A DNA stretch of 64,000 bases. It comes from Halothiobacillus neapolitanus c2. GTDB lineage: Bacteria; Pseudomonadota; Gammaproteobacteria; Halothiobacillales; Halothiobacillaceae. Position numbers and translations under genes: made by a program. The stretch is taken from NCBI RefSeq assembly GCF_000024765.1, contig NC_013422.1, positions 248,001-312,000 of the forward strand. The letters run 5' to 3'. The notes under the pieces are model-generated. The model was not told where the DNA came from. It saw nothing but the letters and a program-made list of their open reading frames with translations, and did no database searches. This document shows, one piece after another, positions 36,451 to 46,220 of this stretch; within the stretch, counting starts at the first letter, position 1, and each line of letters begins with the position of its first letter.

Positions 36451-39400
36451 ATGTTAAAAGCCGTGATTGACGCCTCGATCAATAATCGAGTGCTGGTGCT
36501 CCTGCTGGCCGCCATTCTGGCGGTGGTCGGCTGGTATTCGTGGAAAGCCACGCCGCTGGATGCGATTCCCGACCTGTCCGATACCCAGGTCATCATTAAA
36601 ACCACCTATCCCGGCCAGTCGCCCCAGGTGGTGCAGGATCAGGTGACCTATCCGTTGACGACGGCATTGCTCGCCGTGCCCGGCTCGACGGCGGTGCGGG
36701 GTTATTCGTTCTATGGCGATTCGTATATTTACGTCACGTTCAAGGATGGCACGAACCTGTATTGGGCGCGTTCAAGGGTACTTGAGTATCTCAATCAGGC
36801 ACGTTCCAGCCTGCCTGCTGGCGTGGAACCACAACTTGGCCCGGATGCGACGGGCGTAGGTTGGGTGTATGAGTACGCGCTCACCGACCCTTCGGGCCAG
36901 ATGAATCTGTCGCAACTGACGACCTTGCAGAACTGGTTCTTGAAATTCCAGTTGCAGACTGTGTCTGGAGTTTCGGAAGTTGCGACGGTGGGCGGCATGG
37001 TGCGCGAGTACCAGATCGTGGTGGATCCCGATCGTCTACGTGCGTTCGGCGTATCGCTCGCCACGCTGCGCAAGGCCGTGGCCGATGCCAACAAGGAAGT
37101 CGGCGGCGGGGTGCTGGAGCTCGGTGGCGCAGAATACATGGTCACCAGCCGGGGCTATCTCAAAAGCGTGGCCGATATCGAGCGCATTCCGGTGGGCGTG
37201 ACTCAAAGCGGCACGCCGATTCTGGTGCGGGATCTCGGTACGGTTCGCCTGGGACCTGCGCCGCGTCGAGGGGTAGCTGATCTCGATGGCAAAGGCGAGG
37301 TGGTCGGCGGCATCATTGTGATGCGCTCCGGTGAGAACGCGCGTCAGGTCATCGATGCGGTGAAGACCAAAATCGAACACCTAAAACCAAGCTTGCCCAA
37401 AGGCGTGGAAATCGTGCCGGTATATGACCGCTCCGGCGTCATCAACCGGGCGGTGGATACCCTGAGCAGCAAACTGGTCGAGGAATTCCTCGTGGTGGCG
37501 CTGGTGTGTGCGATTTTCCTATGGCATCTGCGTTCGGCGCTCGTGGCGATCATCGGCCTACCCTTGGGCGTGTTGATGGCCTTCATCGTGATGCACGCGC
37601 AGGGCATCAACGCCAACATCATGTCGCTCGGTGGCATTGCGATTGCCATCGGCGCGATGGTCGATGCCGCCATCGTGATGATCGAAAATGCCCACCGGCA
37701 TCTGGTGGCGTGGCGCGAGACGCACGGCAGCCCGCCCAAAGGTGACGATCATTGGCGCTTGATCGCCCAATCAGCGGGAGAGGTCGGGCCGGCGCTGTTT
37801 TTCTCGCTGCTCATCATCACCCTGTCGTTCATTCCTGTATTTACCCTGCAAGCACAGGAAGGGCGCATGTTCGCCCCACTGGCTTTCACCAAAACCTATG
37901 CGATGGCGGCGGCGGCGGGTCTGGCAATCACCTTGATCCCGGTGTTGATGGGCTACTTCATTCGTGGACGCATTCCACGAGAGGAAGCCAATCCGCTCAA
38001 TCGCTTCTTGATTGCGCTCTACCGTCCGGTGTTGCATACGGTGCTGCGTTTCCCCAAAACCCTGATGGCGATCAGTCTGATCTTCGTGCTATCCGCGGTA
38101 TTGCCTTTGGCCGGGGTTGGCGGGTATCTGGCCCCGCTCAAATGGGTGGGCAGCAGCGCGTGGCAGTTGCACGTCAGCGACTGGCAAAACGATTGGGCCA
38201 AGCGTTGGGCAAGCACGTTCTCGTTCGCGCCCAAAATAGCGGAACTGGGCCGGGGCTTGGGTAGTGAGTTCATGCCGACACTGGATGAAGGCGACTTGCT
38301 TTATATGCCCACCACCGCGCCGGGGTTATCCATTGGCGATGCGCGCTTGCTGTTGCAGCAGGTCGACGCGCTGATTGCCGAAGAACCGGTAGTTAAATCA
38401 GTGTTCGGCAAAATCGGCCGGGCAGACACGGCCACCGATCCCGCGCCGCTGACCATGATCGAGACCACGATTCAGTTCAAGCCCAAAAGCGAATGGCCTG
38501 CGGGCATGACGCTGCAAAAAGTGATCGACAACCTCAATCAGAAGATTCAGTTCCCGGGGCTGAACAATGCCTGGGTCATGCCGATCAAGACCCGAATCGA
38601 CATGCAGACCACCGGCATTCAAACCCCGGTTGGCGTCAAGATCACCGGGCCCGATCTTCATCAGATCGACCGCATCGGCAAACAGGTCGAGGCGGTGTTG
38701 CAGACCGTGCCCGGCACGCAGACGGCCTACGCCGACCGTACCAACGGCGGGCGTTATATCGAAATCACACCGGATCGCATCAAGGCCGCGCGTTTCGGTT
38801 TGAACATCGGTGAAATTCAGGATGTCATCAGCTCGGCGGTCGGCGGGGTGGAAGTGACGCAAACCGTCGAAGGGCTGGAGCGTTTTCCTGTGAGTATTCG
38901 TTATCCGCGCGCCGATCGGGATAGCGTGAGCAAGCTCAAGGACTTGCCGATTGTGACACCGACCGGCGCCACGGTGGCGTTGGGGCAGATTGCCACGGTT
39001 CAGGTCACCGATGGTCCGCCCATGATCCGCTCCGAGGACAGCCGCCCCGCTGGTTTCGTGTTCGTCACCACCCAAGGGGTCGATCTGGGTAGTTATGTCA
39101 ACAATGCGCGTCGGATCGTCGATGCCAAGGTGAAGTTGCCGCCGGGCTATGCCATCAGCTGGACGGGTCAATATCAGTACCTGCAACGGGCCACGGAGCG
39201 CCTCAAGCAGGTGGTGCCCCTGACTCTTGCGATCATTTTCGTGCTGTTATTCCTGATCTTCCGGCATGGCGGCAAGGCCAGCCTGATTATGGTGACGCTC
39301 CCGTTCGCACTGGTCGGCGGCTTCTGGCTGTTGTGGGCCTTGGGGTTCGAGTTGTCGATTGCGGTCGCGGTCGGCTTCATCGCGCTGGCCGGCGTGGCCG

Positions 39401-39723
39401 CTGAATTTGGCGTGGTGATGTTGATCTATCTCGATCACGCCATCGAGGATCGGCGCCGCGCCGGGCGGCTGAACACCCGAACCGATCTGCGAGATGCCAT
39501 CATGGAAGGCGCGGTGCTGCGCGTTCGCCCTAAAGCGATGACCGTGGCGGTGATTCTGGCAGGCCTGATCCCGATTCTGGTCGGACACGGTACCGGTTCG
39601 GAAGTCATGAGCCGCATCGCCGCCCCCATGATCGGCGGCATGATCACCGCCCCGTTACTCTCCATGCTGCTGTTGCCCGCCGTGTACTGGCTCTGGCAGC
39701 GACGGCATTTGCCAGCAGGATAA
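36451..39723 (+). CDS. cusA: Cu(I)/Ag(I) efflux RND pump subunit CusA
   Basis: The 1090-residue protein has the heavy-metal RND (HME) pattern: TM1 then KATPLDAIPDLSDTQVII, two large periplasmic loops, and the TM4 proton relay region GGIAIAIGAMVDAAIVMIEN with its Asp. The C-terminal half repeats the fold (AVAVGFIALAGVAAEFGVVM). Length and motifs fit CusA, which exports monovalent copper or silver from periplasm or cytoplasm through CusB/CusC. AGGGAG lies before its ATG. It is the last gene of the operon. Confidence 0.96.
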   Translation: MLKAVIDASINNRVLVLLLAAILAVVGWYSWKATPLDAIPDLSDTQVIIKTTYPGQSPQVVQDQVTYPLTTALLAVPGSTAVRGYSFYGDSYIYVTFKDGTNLYWARSRVLEYLNQARSSLPAGVEPQLGPDATGVGWVYEYALTDPSGQMNLSQLTTLQNWFLKFQLQTVSGVSEVATVGGMVREYQIVVDPDRLRAFGVSLATLRKAVADANKEVGGGVLELGGAEYMVTSRGYLKSVADIERIPVGVTQSGTPILVRDLGTVRLGPAPRRGVADLDGKGEVVGGIIVMRSGENARQVIDAVKTKIEHLKPSLPKGVEIVPVYDRSGVINRAVDTLSSKLVEEFLVVALVCAIFLWHLRSALVAIIGLPLGVLMAFIVMHAQGINANIMSLGGIAIAIGAMVDAAIVMIENAHRHLVAWRETHGSPPKGDDHWRLIAQSAGEVGPALFFSLLIITLSFIPVFTLQAQEGRMFAPLAFTKTYAMAAAAGLAITLIPVLMGYFIRGRIPREEANPLNRFLIALYRPVLHTVLRFPKTLMAISLIFVLSAVLPLAGVGGYLAPLKWVGSSAWQLHVSDWQNDWAKRWASTFSFAPKIAELGRGLGSEFMPTLDEGDLLYMPTTAPGLSIGDARLLLQQVDALIAEEPVVKSVFGKIGRADTATDPAPLTMIETTIQFKPKSEWPAGMTLQKVIDNLNQKIQFPGLNNAWVMPIKTRIDMQTTGIQTPVGVKITGPDLHQIDRIGKQVEAVLQTVPGTQTAYADRTNGGRYIEITPDRIKAARFGLNIGEIQDVISSAVGGVEVTQTVEGLERFPVSIRYPRADRDSVSKLKDLPIVTPTGATVALGQIATVQVTDGPPMIRSEDSRPAGFVFVTTQGVDLGSYVNNARRIVDAKVKLPPGYAISWTGQYQYLQRATERLKQVVPLTLAIIFVLLFLIFRHGGKASLIMVTLPFALVGGFWLLWALGFELSIAVAVGFIALAGVAAEFGVVMLIYLDHAIEDRRRAGRLNTRTDLRDAIMEGAVLRVRPKAMTVAVILAGLIPILVGHGTGSEVMSRIAAPMIGGMITAPLLSMLLLPAVYWLWQRRHLPAG

Positions 39724-39820
39724 GTAAGATGCCTTGTGTGATGGCAAAGGTGCGCGCGGTATCTCGTTTCACAAAAATTTGTTATAAGAAGCGCTCGCAC
39801 CACAATGGAGAACACGGACT

Positions 39821-40228
39821 ATGGCAACAGCAATCAATGGTTTGCGCGGCATGACGGACGCGATGCTGCAGGAATGTAAAGCACAGGGCATCAAGGATGT
39901 CGATCAACTCACAGACGCACTGGCCAGCCCGGCTGCGCGCAAACAATGGGCGGACAAATTGGGCGAAACCACACAGGATGTGCTGGCCATTGCCAATCGG
40001 GCCGATCTTTCGCGCATCAACGGCGTGGGCGGCGTGTTCAGTGACTTGCTGGAAGCATCCGGCGTGGATACGGTCAAAGAACTGGCGCATCGCCGCCCTG
40101 ACAACCTGCATGAAAAAATGGCGCAAGTGAATGCGGATAAGACACTCGCAACGCGCACCCCGACAGAGGCGGAATGCGCCGAGTGGGTCGAGCAAGCCAA
40201 GGCCCTGGGTGGAAAAATCACGTACTGA
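39821..40228 (+). CDS. DUF4332-domain protein
   Basis: The 135-residue soluble protein has helix-hairpin-helix-like repeats characteristic of DUF4332: QECKAQGIKDVDQLTDALAS, DLSRINGVGGVFSDLLEASG, and VDTVKELAHRRPDNLHEKM. The HhH pattern suggests interaction with DNA or with a protein partner, but no function is known. GGAGAA precedes the start, and a clear terminator follows at 40295-40320. Confidence 0.8.
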   Translation: MATAINGLRGMTDAMLQECKAQGIKDVDQLTDALASPAARKQWADKLGETTQDVLAIANRADLSRINGVGGVFSDLLEASGVDTVKELAHRRPDNLHEKMAQVNADKTLATRTPTEAECAEWVEQAKALGGKITY

Positions 40229-40294
40229 TTCTGTGCGTCCTCTTGGGAGGCGTACCATCGATCCGTGAACGCTTCCCTCGTCAGATTCCTTAAT

Positions 40295-40320
40295 TCCAGA
40301 CTTTATGTCTGGATTTTTTT
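40295..40320 (+). terminator. Rho-independent terminator after the DUF4332 gene
   Basis: TCCAGAC and GTCTGGA form a perfect seven-pair stem with a five-base loop, followed by seven T residues. Its end touches the 3' end of the facing toxin gene. Confidence 0.92.
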
Positions 40321-40597
40321 ATCTTTTGATATCCCGATAGAAGTTTTCATGCGGCCCAATCGCTTCGAGATAGATTAGCCGCACCGCTTCATCAAGCGTG
40401 TAACCAAGCAGATACAGCTGGTTATGGCTGTGGAATTTGTACACAAATAAATCAGCAAGATCCCCCTTCTTTCGCTCCCCGACGCTGGGATTAGCCGCCA
40501 CTACCGCTGCGGCGATATCGACATCGGCGGCCACCTGGTCATGAAGTTTCTTGTAGGCACGGGCAAAACGGCGGGTTTGTTTGAGCGCGAAGCTCAT
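40319..40597 (-). CDS. RelE/ParE-superfamily toxin
   Basis: ATG 40597 overlaps the antitoxin stop as TGATG and gives 92 residues. ALKQTRRFARAYKKLHDQ, then ERKKGDLADLFVYKFH and NQLYLLGYTLDEAVRLIYLE, follow the RelE/ParE fold. The family either cleaves mRNA or inhibits gyrase, and this one cannot be assigned further. It is the second gene of a type II pair. Two in-frame starts upstream (GTG and TTG) are less likely. Confidence 0.82.
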   Translation of the reverse strand: MSFALKQTRRFARAYKKLHDQVAADVDIAAAVVAANPSVGERKKGDLADLFVYKFHSHNQLYLLGYTLDEAVRLIYLEAIGPHENFYRDIKR

Positions 40598-40824
40598 CAA
40601 CACGACTTTCTAGGAATGAAAGCGGTAGCCTCTTCGCGAGGTTCGGCCAAGGAGACCAGTGATTCGGCAATGAAGCTAACAGGCAGATCAGGATTATCAA
40701 GTGCAGCACGCCCCACCTTTGCCCAATATTCGACTTGGCCTGCAATACTGCGGTGCTCAGTCAATGCCTCACTGCGCGCCTGCTCATAGAGAGTCTGGTC
40801 AATTCGGATCGAAGTGGATGTCAT
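40597..40824 (-). CDS. ParD/TA_TraJ-like antitoxin
   Basis: ATG 40824, preceded by GGAGG, gives 75 residues. MTSTSIRIDQTLYEQARSEA is a ribbon-helix-helix-like N-terminus, then HRSIAGQVEYWAKVGRAALD, which is typical of ParD-like antitoxins that bind operator DNA. The C-terminus (FIAESLVSLAEPREEATAFI) would bind the toxin. It overlaps the toxin start by one base. Confidence 0.82.
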   Translation of the reverse strand: MTSTSIRIDQTLYEQARSEALTEHRSIAGQVEYWAKVGRAALDNPDLPVSFIAESLVSLAEPREEATAFIPRKSC

Positions 40825-40904
40825 TTTGCTTTGCCTCCTGTGTTGCCACAATTGTAGTAGTGGGCGCTGCTGCTTTCAATTCGCGCTGCTCGACACTGCG
40901 CGAA

Positions 40905-41603
40905 TCAACTCACTTGGATATTCCAGATGGCCGAGCCGATGGTATACAGGCCAAAGCCGAGCACGGCGCCACCGGCGATCCAGCGAACCCATTTTTTACG
41001 GGTTAGGGCGGAGAGTTGCGCGGCGAACGCGCCCATCAGTAACAGGTTTGGCAAGGTGCCGAGGCCAAACCCCAGCATCAGCAGTGCGCCTTGTGTCGCG
41101 CTGCCTGCCGAAAGCGCCCAGATAAGCACGCTGTACACCAGCCCGCAGGGCAGCCAGCCCCAAACAAACCCCAGTAATAACGCCTGTTTCGGAGTTTTAA
41201 CGGGCATCAACCGGCGACCCAGTGGCTCGATGTAGCGCCACAGGCGTGAACCGACGCGTTCGATGCGCGTAAGCCCAAACCACCAGCCGCCCACGTACAA
41301 ACCCATCAAAACCATAAAGCCGCCGGCAACCATGAGCAGATAAAGCTGGGCATGTTGCATCGGGATCAGCGATAAGCCGAACGCACCGATCAATCCGGCA
41401 ATGGCACCGGCGATCACATAAGATGAGATGCGCGCAAGGTTATAGGCAAGCAGATAAGGCAATAGCTGGCCGGGCGTGGCGCGTTTTTCGGGTGGCAGGC
41501 CGAAGGTGAGTGCGCCGACAATGCCGCCGCACATGCCGATACAATGTACGCCGCCAAAAAATCCGACCAGTAAGGCCGCCCAAAATGTCATGTCTGCGGG
41601 CAT
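40905..41603 (-). CDS. TauE/SafE-like membrane protein (COG2836)
   Basis: The 232-residue protein has about six membrane helices and two Cys-containing motifs: GFFGGVHCIGMCGGIVGAL near the start and WGWLPCGLVYSVLIWALSAG near the middle. These are typical of COG2836, often annotated as a sulfite exporter but frequently linked to cytochrome oxidase assembly and copper handling, where the paired Cys could bind metal. GGAG is six bases before the ATG. It is divergent from hrpA. Its role here (copper or sulfur) is open. Confidence 0.78.
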   Translation of the reverse strand: MPADMTFWAALLVGFFGGVHCIGMCGGIVGALTFGLPPEKRATPGQLLPYLLAYNLARISSYVIAGAIAGLIGAFGLSLIPMQHAQLYLLMVAGGFMVLMGLYVGGWWFGLTRIERVGSRLWRYIEPLGRRLMPVKTPKQALLLGFVWGWLPCGLVYSVLIWALSAGSATQGALLMLGFGLGTLPNLLLMGAFAAQLSALTRKKWVRWIAGGAVLGFGLYTIGSAIWNIQVS

Positions 41604-41694
41604 GTGTGCTCCGATGGTGTTCGCGCAAAATTGAACAATTCAGACAGCGATACTGCCTCTTGATTCCCGTACGGGTATAACCAACACTGACAAA

Positions 41695-44600
41695 ATGAAT
41701 TCTACGCTAAATGAACCACAGGATGCCGCTGCCCCACAGTCGGCACCGTTATCAACTGAGCCAGCCGACATTATCGATTTTTTACGTGCGAATCTGGCCG
41801 AGCTGCCGCTTGTCGATCAACCAGCACTGTCTCGCCGGTTGGCTGGGGCTGAGCGTGCCTTGCAGCAGAATCGGCTGGATGCGGGTCGGCTGGCCGAGCT
41901 GGTCACGGCTTTCGAGGCCAGTGCGGCCTTGTTGACGGAGCGGCGTTCGGCAGAATTGAACATCGATTATCCTGCAGAGCTGCCCGTCAGCGGCCAGCGC
42001 GAGGCGATCATGGATTTGATCCGCGCGCATCCGGTGGTGATCGTGGCGGGGGAGACCGGTTCCGGCAAAACTACTCAGTTGCCCAAGATGCTGCTGGAGC
42101 TGGGCTTTGGCGTTAAAGGCCAGATTGGCCACACCCAGCCTCGGCGCATCGCGGCGCGAAACGTGGCTAGCCGATTAGCCGAAGAGCTGGGCGTGACGGG
42201 CGCGGGCGTGGTCGGCTACAAGGTGCGTTTTTCCGATCAAACCCGTGCGAGCAGTCGCGTCGCGGTGATGACTGATGGCATTTTGTTGGCCGAAATTCAC
42301 AGCGATCCTGATCTGTTGCGCTACGACGCGCTCATTATTGATGAAGCGCACGAACGCAGCCTGAATATCGATTTTCTGCTCGGCATCGTGCGCCGCTTGC
42401 TCGATCGTCGTCCTGATTTTCGTTTGGTGATTACCTCCGCCACCATCGACACCGCCCGATTTGCTCGGCATTTCGCCGGTACGGACGCGTCGGGCGAACC
42501 GCAACCCGCGCCGGTTATCACCGTGGCAGGGCGGAGTTTCCCGGTCGAATATCGCTATCGGTCATTGACTGCACCACAGAATGACAACGACACTGAGACG
42601 GAGGAAGAACGGGATCTGCCCGCCGCCGTCGTGGCTGCTGTCGATGAATTACATGCAGAGGCGCAAACCACCGGCGGGGGCGACATTCTGGTCTTCCTGC
42701 CGGGCGAGCGGGAAATCCGCGAGTGCGCCCACCGGCTGGGTCGGCATGGTTTGCGCCATACGGAGATTTTGCCGTTGTTTGCGCGCCTGTCCGCCGCCGA
42801 GCAGCAGCGCATTTTCGCGCAGCACACGGGCCGGCGCATCGTGCTGACCACGAACGTCGCCGAAACGTCACTCACCGTGCCCGGCATTCTTTATGTGATC
42901 GATTCGGGCTTGGCGCGAATTGCCCGTTACAGCCCGCGCTCACGGGTGCAAAAGCTGGCGGTGGAAGCGATTTCGCAAGCATCGGCGAACCAGCGTGCGG
43001 GCCGTTGTGGCCGAATCGCGCCGGGGGTGTGCATTCGCCTGTTTGATGAGGCCGATTACGCTGGCCGACCGGCGTTCACCGATCCCGAAATTCTGCGCAC
43101 CAACCTCGCCTCGGTGGTGTTACGCATGATCGAATTGCGTTTGGGCGAGCCGGAGCATTTCCCGTTCATTGAACCGCCCGATTCACGGCAACTCGCCGGT
43201 GCCCGCCGTTTGTTGTTCGAATTGGGCGCGCTCGACGAGCGCCAGCGCATCACGCCATTGGGGCGCCAACTGGCGCGCTTGCCGGTCGATCCGACCTTAG
43301 GCAGGATGGTGTTATCAAACTTATCGAAGGCAGACGCCACCTCGGTGGATATCCTGATCGTCGTGGCCTTCCTGTCGATACAAGACCCGCGTGAACGCCC
43401 AGCCGATCACGCGCAGGCCGCCGATCAAGCGCAACAGGCGTTCCGCTTGGCCGACTCGGATTTCGCGGGCATTCTGGCCCTGTGGGATCAATGGCATACC
43501 GTGGTGCGACACGAGAACCAGCGCAAGCGGCGCGACTGGGCGAAAAAGCATTTCCTCTCGTATAACCGGCTGCTGGAATGGCACGATCTGTTCGGCCAGT
43601 TGCGTGAACAAGCCGATGAAATCGGGCGGGTGAAATTACCCGATCCTTTGCCCTTGCCTGTGATGACAGATGGCGATGAAGCGCCACTGCGTGCGCGACT
43701 TGATGCTCTGCATCAGGCAATGCTGCCTGGTTTGCTGGCGCAGATTGGCCTGCGCGATGAAGCCACGCGAACAGATAAAAACACGCCAAAAGACAGCCGC
43801 GACCAACGCGGCAAGAAGCAGCGTACGCCGACGATCTACATCGGCGCGAACAATCGCCGCTTCCAGATTTTCCCCGGCTCCCAACTGGCCAAAACCCAGC
43901 CCAAATGGCTTATGAGCGCAGAAATCGTAGAGACGACCCGCGTCTACGCGCGCATGAACGCCACCATCAATCCGCGCTGGATCGAGGATATGGCCGCGCA
44001 TCTGACCACGCGTGAATACAGCGAACCGCGCTGGGATCAACGGGGCGGACGCGTGGCCGCCTTTGAAACCGTCAAACTGTTCGGCTTGCCGATTGTGACC
44101 AAGCGACGGATCGATTTTGGCCGCATTGATCCGCTGGGCGCGCGCGCGATCTTTATTCGTGCCGCCTTGGTTGAAGGGGAATTCGATAGCGGGCTCAAAT
44201 TTTGGCGACACAATCAAGCCCTGATCGACGAAATTCGGGAAATCGAAGCGCGTAATCGCCGCCCCGATTTGCTGATTGATGATCAAACCCTGTTCGATTT
44301 TTACGAAACCCACCTGCCTGCGGAAGTCTACGACGCGCATACGCTGGTGCGCTGGTTGAAAACCATCACGCCCAAACAGCCCGATGTGCTCTGCATGACG
44401 CGCGATGATCTGCTGGCGCGTGAGCCGGTCGAGCTCGATCCCGCGGGTTTCCCCGATCGGTTGTCGATGGGCGCGTTCAGCTTGCCGCTGGCTTATCACT
44501 TCGCGCCCGGCAGCGCGGATGATGGTGTCACCCTGCGTCTGCCGTTGGCGGCACTCAAACAAATCGATGCCGATCGGGCCAGCCACCTCATCCCTGGTTT

Positions 44601-45879
44601 GCGCCGTGAAAAGATCGAAGCGCTGATTCGCAGCCTGCCCAAAGCCGACCGCCGCCATTTCGTGCCCGCGCCGGAATTTGCAGCTTCCGTTAATGAACGG
44701 GTGTCCGTTGATCGTGGCGGCCTGCCGGCGCAAGTGGCCGAACAACTGGCCCGCATGACAGGGCACAAAATCACCGCCGATGCCTTCGATGAACGCAGGC
44801 TGGAACCACATTTGCGGATGCGATTTGCCTTGATCGACGCCAAGCAGACCGACCCGGATAAGCAAATCATCGATGCCGACCGCGATCTTTCAGCCCTGCG
44901 GGCGCGTCACGCCGCCGCAGCCGAGCGTGCCCTGGTTGAGCGCACGCGCCATCGACTGGAACGCGATGACCTCATCGACTGGTCGTTCGGCGAACTGCCC
45001 GAAAGCCTCACGGTAGAAGAGCTCGGCGCTGAACTCACCGCGTACCCCGCCTTGATCGATCAGGGCGACTGCGCCGAAGTGCGCCTGTTCGATGCGCCGG
45101 AACGTGCCGTGCTGGCGCACCGCTCCGGCGTGGTACGCTTGATGCTTATCGCCCTGGGCGAGCAGATTCGGCATTTGAGCCAATACCTCAAACAAGAGCG
45201 CAGCCTCGACCCGGCGCGGTTGCAATACAGCCAATGGTCGAACACACGCCCTTTGCCCGCTTTTGGTTTGACCTTGCCCCAACGGCGCGATGCCGCGTTC
45301 GATCAGGCGTTAATTGCTCGCAGCATCGCCAAACTCGCCGTAGACGCCTTACCCTTCATTCGAGACGAGTCCACATTCCGTGCCCGCGTCGAACGATTGA
45401 AGCCCCAACTGGATGATACGGTGCGCCGATTGGCAGCCCAAATACGCACGATCTTCGCGCAACATCAGGCCCTGCGCGCCAAACTCAAAGGCCGCCTGCC
45501 CCTGTCGCAAATCGAAGCCGCGCGCGAAATTGCCGAACAATTCGATTTATTGTTCTACCCCGGCATGATCTGGAACACCCCGCAAACCCTGCTCGACAAC
45601 CTGCCGCGCTACCTCACCGCCGCTGAAAAACGCCTAGAAAAAATCGACCGCCACCCCGAACGCGACCGCATGTTGCGCGTACAGTTCATGCCCGTCTGCG
45701 CCCGCGTCACAGACAAAATCACCGCAACCGCACCCACCCCGGAAGCGTTCGCAGCACTCAATCAATTGCATGAACAACTCGAAGAATGGCGCGTCGCCAC
45801 CTTCGCGCAAGAACTGGCCCGCAAAGGCGCACCCGGCGCCAAAGAAATCGAGCAAGCCATCAAACAACTTTCGCATTAA
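41695..45879 (+). CDS. hrpA: ATP-dependent RNA helicase HrpA
   Basis: The 1394-residue protein has the DEAH-box core: GETGSGKTTQLPKMLLELG, IIDEAHERSLNIDFLLGI, TSATID and NQRAGRCGRIAPGVCIRLF. Helicase-associated domain 2 and the long C-terminal DUF3418 region typical of HrpA (IPGLRREKIEALIRSLPKADR) follow. HrpA unwinds RNA and helps in fimbrial mRNA processing and in rescue of stalled ribosomes. It is divergent from the TauE/SafE-like gene and ends about 290 bases before the cassette boundary. Confidence 0.95.
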   Translation: MNSTLNEPQDAAAPQSAPLSTEPADIIDFLRANLAELPLVDQPALSRRLAGAERALQQNRLDAGRLAELVTAFEASAALLTERRSAELNIDYPAELPVSGQREAIMDLIRAHPVVIVAGETGSGKTTQLPKMLLELGFGVKGQIGHTQPRRIAARNVASRLAEELGVTGAGVVGYKVRFSDQTRASSRVAVMTDGILLAEIHSDPDLLRYDALIIDEAHERSLNIDFLLGIVRRLLDRRPDFRLVITSATIDTARFARHFAGTDASGEPQPAPVITVAGRSFPVEYRYRSLTAPQNDNDTETEEERDLPAAVVAAVDELHAEAQTTGGGDILVFLPGEREIRECAHRLGRHGLRHTEILPLFARLSAAEQQRIFAQHTGRRIVLTTNVAETSLTVPGILYVIDSGLARIARYSPRSRVQKLAVEAISQASANQRAGRCGRIAPGVCIRLFDEADYAGRPAFTDPEILRTNLASVVLRMIELRLGEPEHFPFIEPPDSRQLAGARRLLFELGALDERQRITPLGRQLARLPVDPTLGRMVLSNLSKADATSVDILIVVAFLSIQDPRERPADHAQAADQAQQAFRLADSDFAGILALWDQWHTVVRHENQRKRRDWAKKHFLSYNRLLEWHDLFGQLREQADEIGRVKLPDPLPLPVMTDGDEAPLRARLDALHQAMLPGLLAQIGLRDEATRTDKNTPKDSRDQRGKKQRTPTIYIGANNRRFQIFPGSQLAKTQPKWLMSAEIVETTRVYARMNATINPRWIEDMAAHLTTREYSEPRWDQRGGRVAAFETVKLFGLPIVTKRRIDFGRIDPLGARAIFIRAALVEGEFDSGLKFWRHNQALIDEIREIEARNRRPDLLIDDQTLFDFYETHLPAEVYDAHTLVRWLKTITPKQPDVLCMTRDDLLAREPVELDPAGFPDRLSMGAFSLPLAYHFAPGSADDGVTLRLPLAALKQIDADRASHLIPGLRREKIEALIRSLPKADRRHFVPAPEFAASVNERVSVDRGGLPAQVAEQLARMTGHKITADAFDERRLEPHLRMRFALIDAKQTDPDKQIIDADRDLSALRARHAAAAERALVERTRHRLERDDLIDWSFGELPESLTVEELGAELTAYPALIDQGDCAEVRLFDAPERAVLAHRSGVVRLMLIALGEQIRHLSQYLKQERSLDPARLQYSQWSNTRPLPAFGLTLPQRRDAAFDQALIARSIAKLAVDALPFIRDESTFRARVERLKPQLDDTVRRLAAQIRTIFAQHQALRAKLKGRLPLSQIEAAREIAEQFDLLFYPGMIWNTPQTLLDNLPRYLTAAEKRLEKIDRHPERDRMLRVQFMPVCARVTDKITATAPTPEAFAALNQLHEQLEEWRVATFAQELARKGAPGAKEIEQAIKQLSH

Positions 45880-46220
45880 CAATGAGCCTGCGTAACCTTA
45901 CGTGGTCAATTATCAGGGTTTCATTTAGCGAAGATCGGGCCGTTGCAGCGTTGATTATCGCAACTGGGTTGACAGATCGGGCGATCACAGTAAGCTCGAA
46001 ACAAATCACGAACCTGATTGAGTAATGTTGGCGAAGGAGTGTTTATACAAATCTATGAAGCCCTCTATTTCTTAATCAGGTATTTAAATCAAAAGGGATA
46101 GGTGAGCGGCGACAGTGTTATACATCCACCCTCAACCGAAATATACGCCTGCCAAGGCGTATATTGCTTGTTATGCGGCAGGAAAGGGCGCGGCGAAATG
46201 CTGACGGTAGAAGGTTGGTC
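45880..46220. other. Intergenic region upstream of the cassette ORF, with a perfect inverted repeat
   Basis: This stretch after hrpA has no convincing gene. It holds an 11-base perfect inverted repeat (AATATACGCCT at 46140-46150, AGGCGTATATT at 46155-46165, loop GCCA). The inferred cassette insertion point lies five bases beyond it at 46170/46171. The AT-rich segment before it may contain the promoter for the cassette gene. Confidence 0.5.

Noticed and set aside
43636-44865. A 409-residue minus-strand frame opposite hrpA.
   Set aside because: hrpA is continuous and recognisable across it; the antisense frame has no ribosome binding site or domain.
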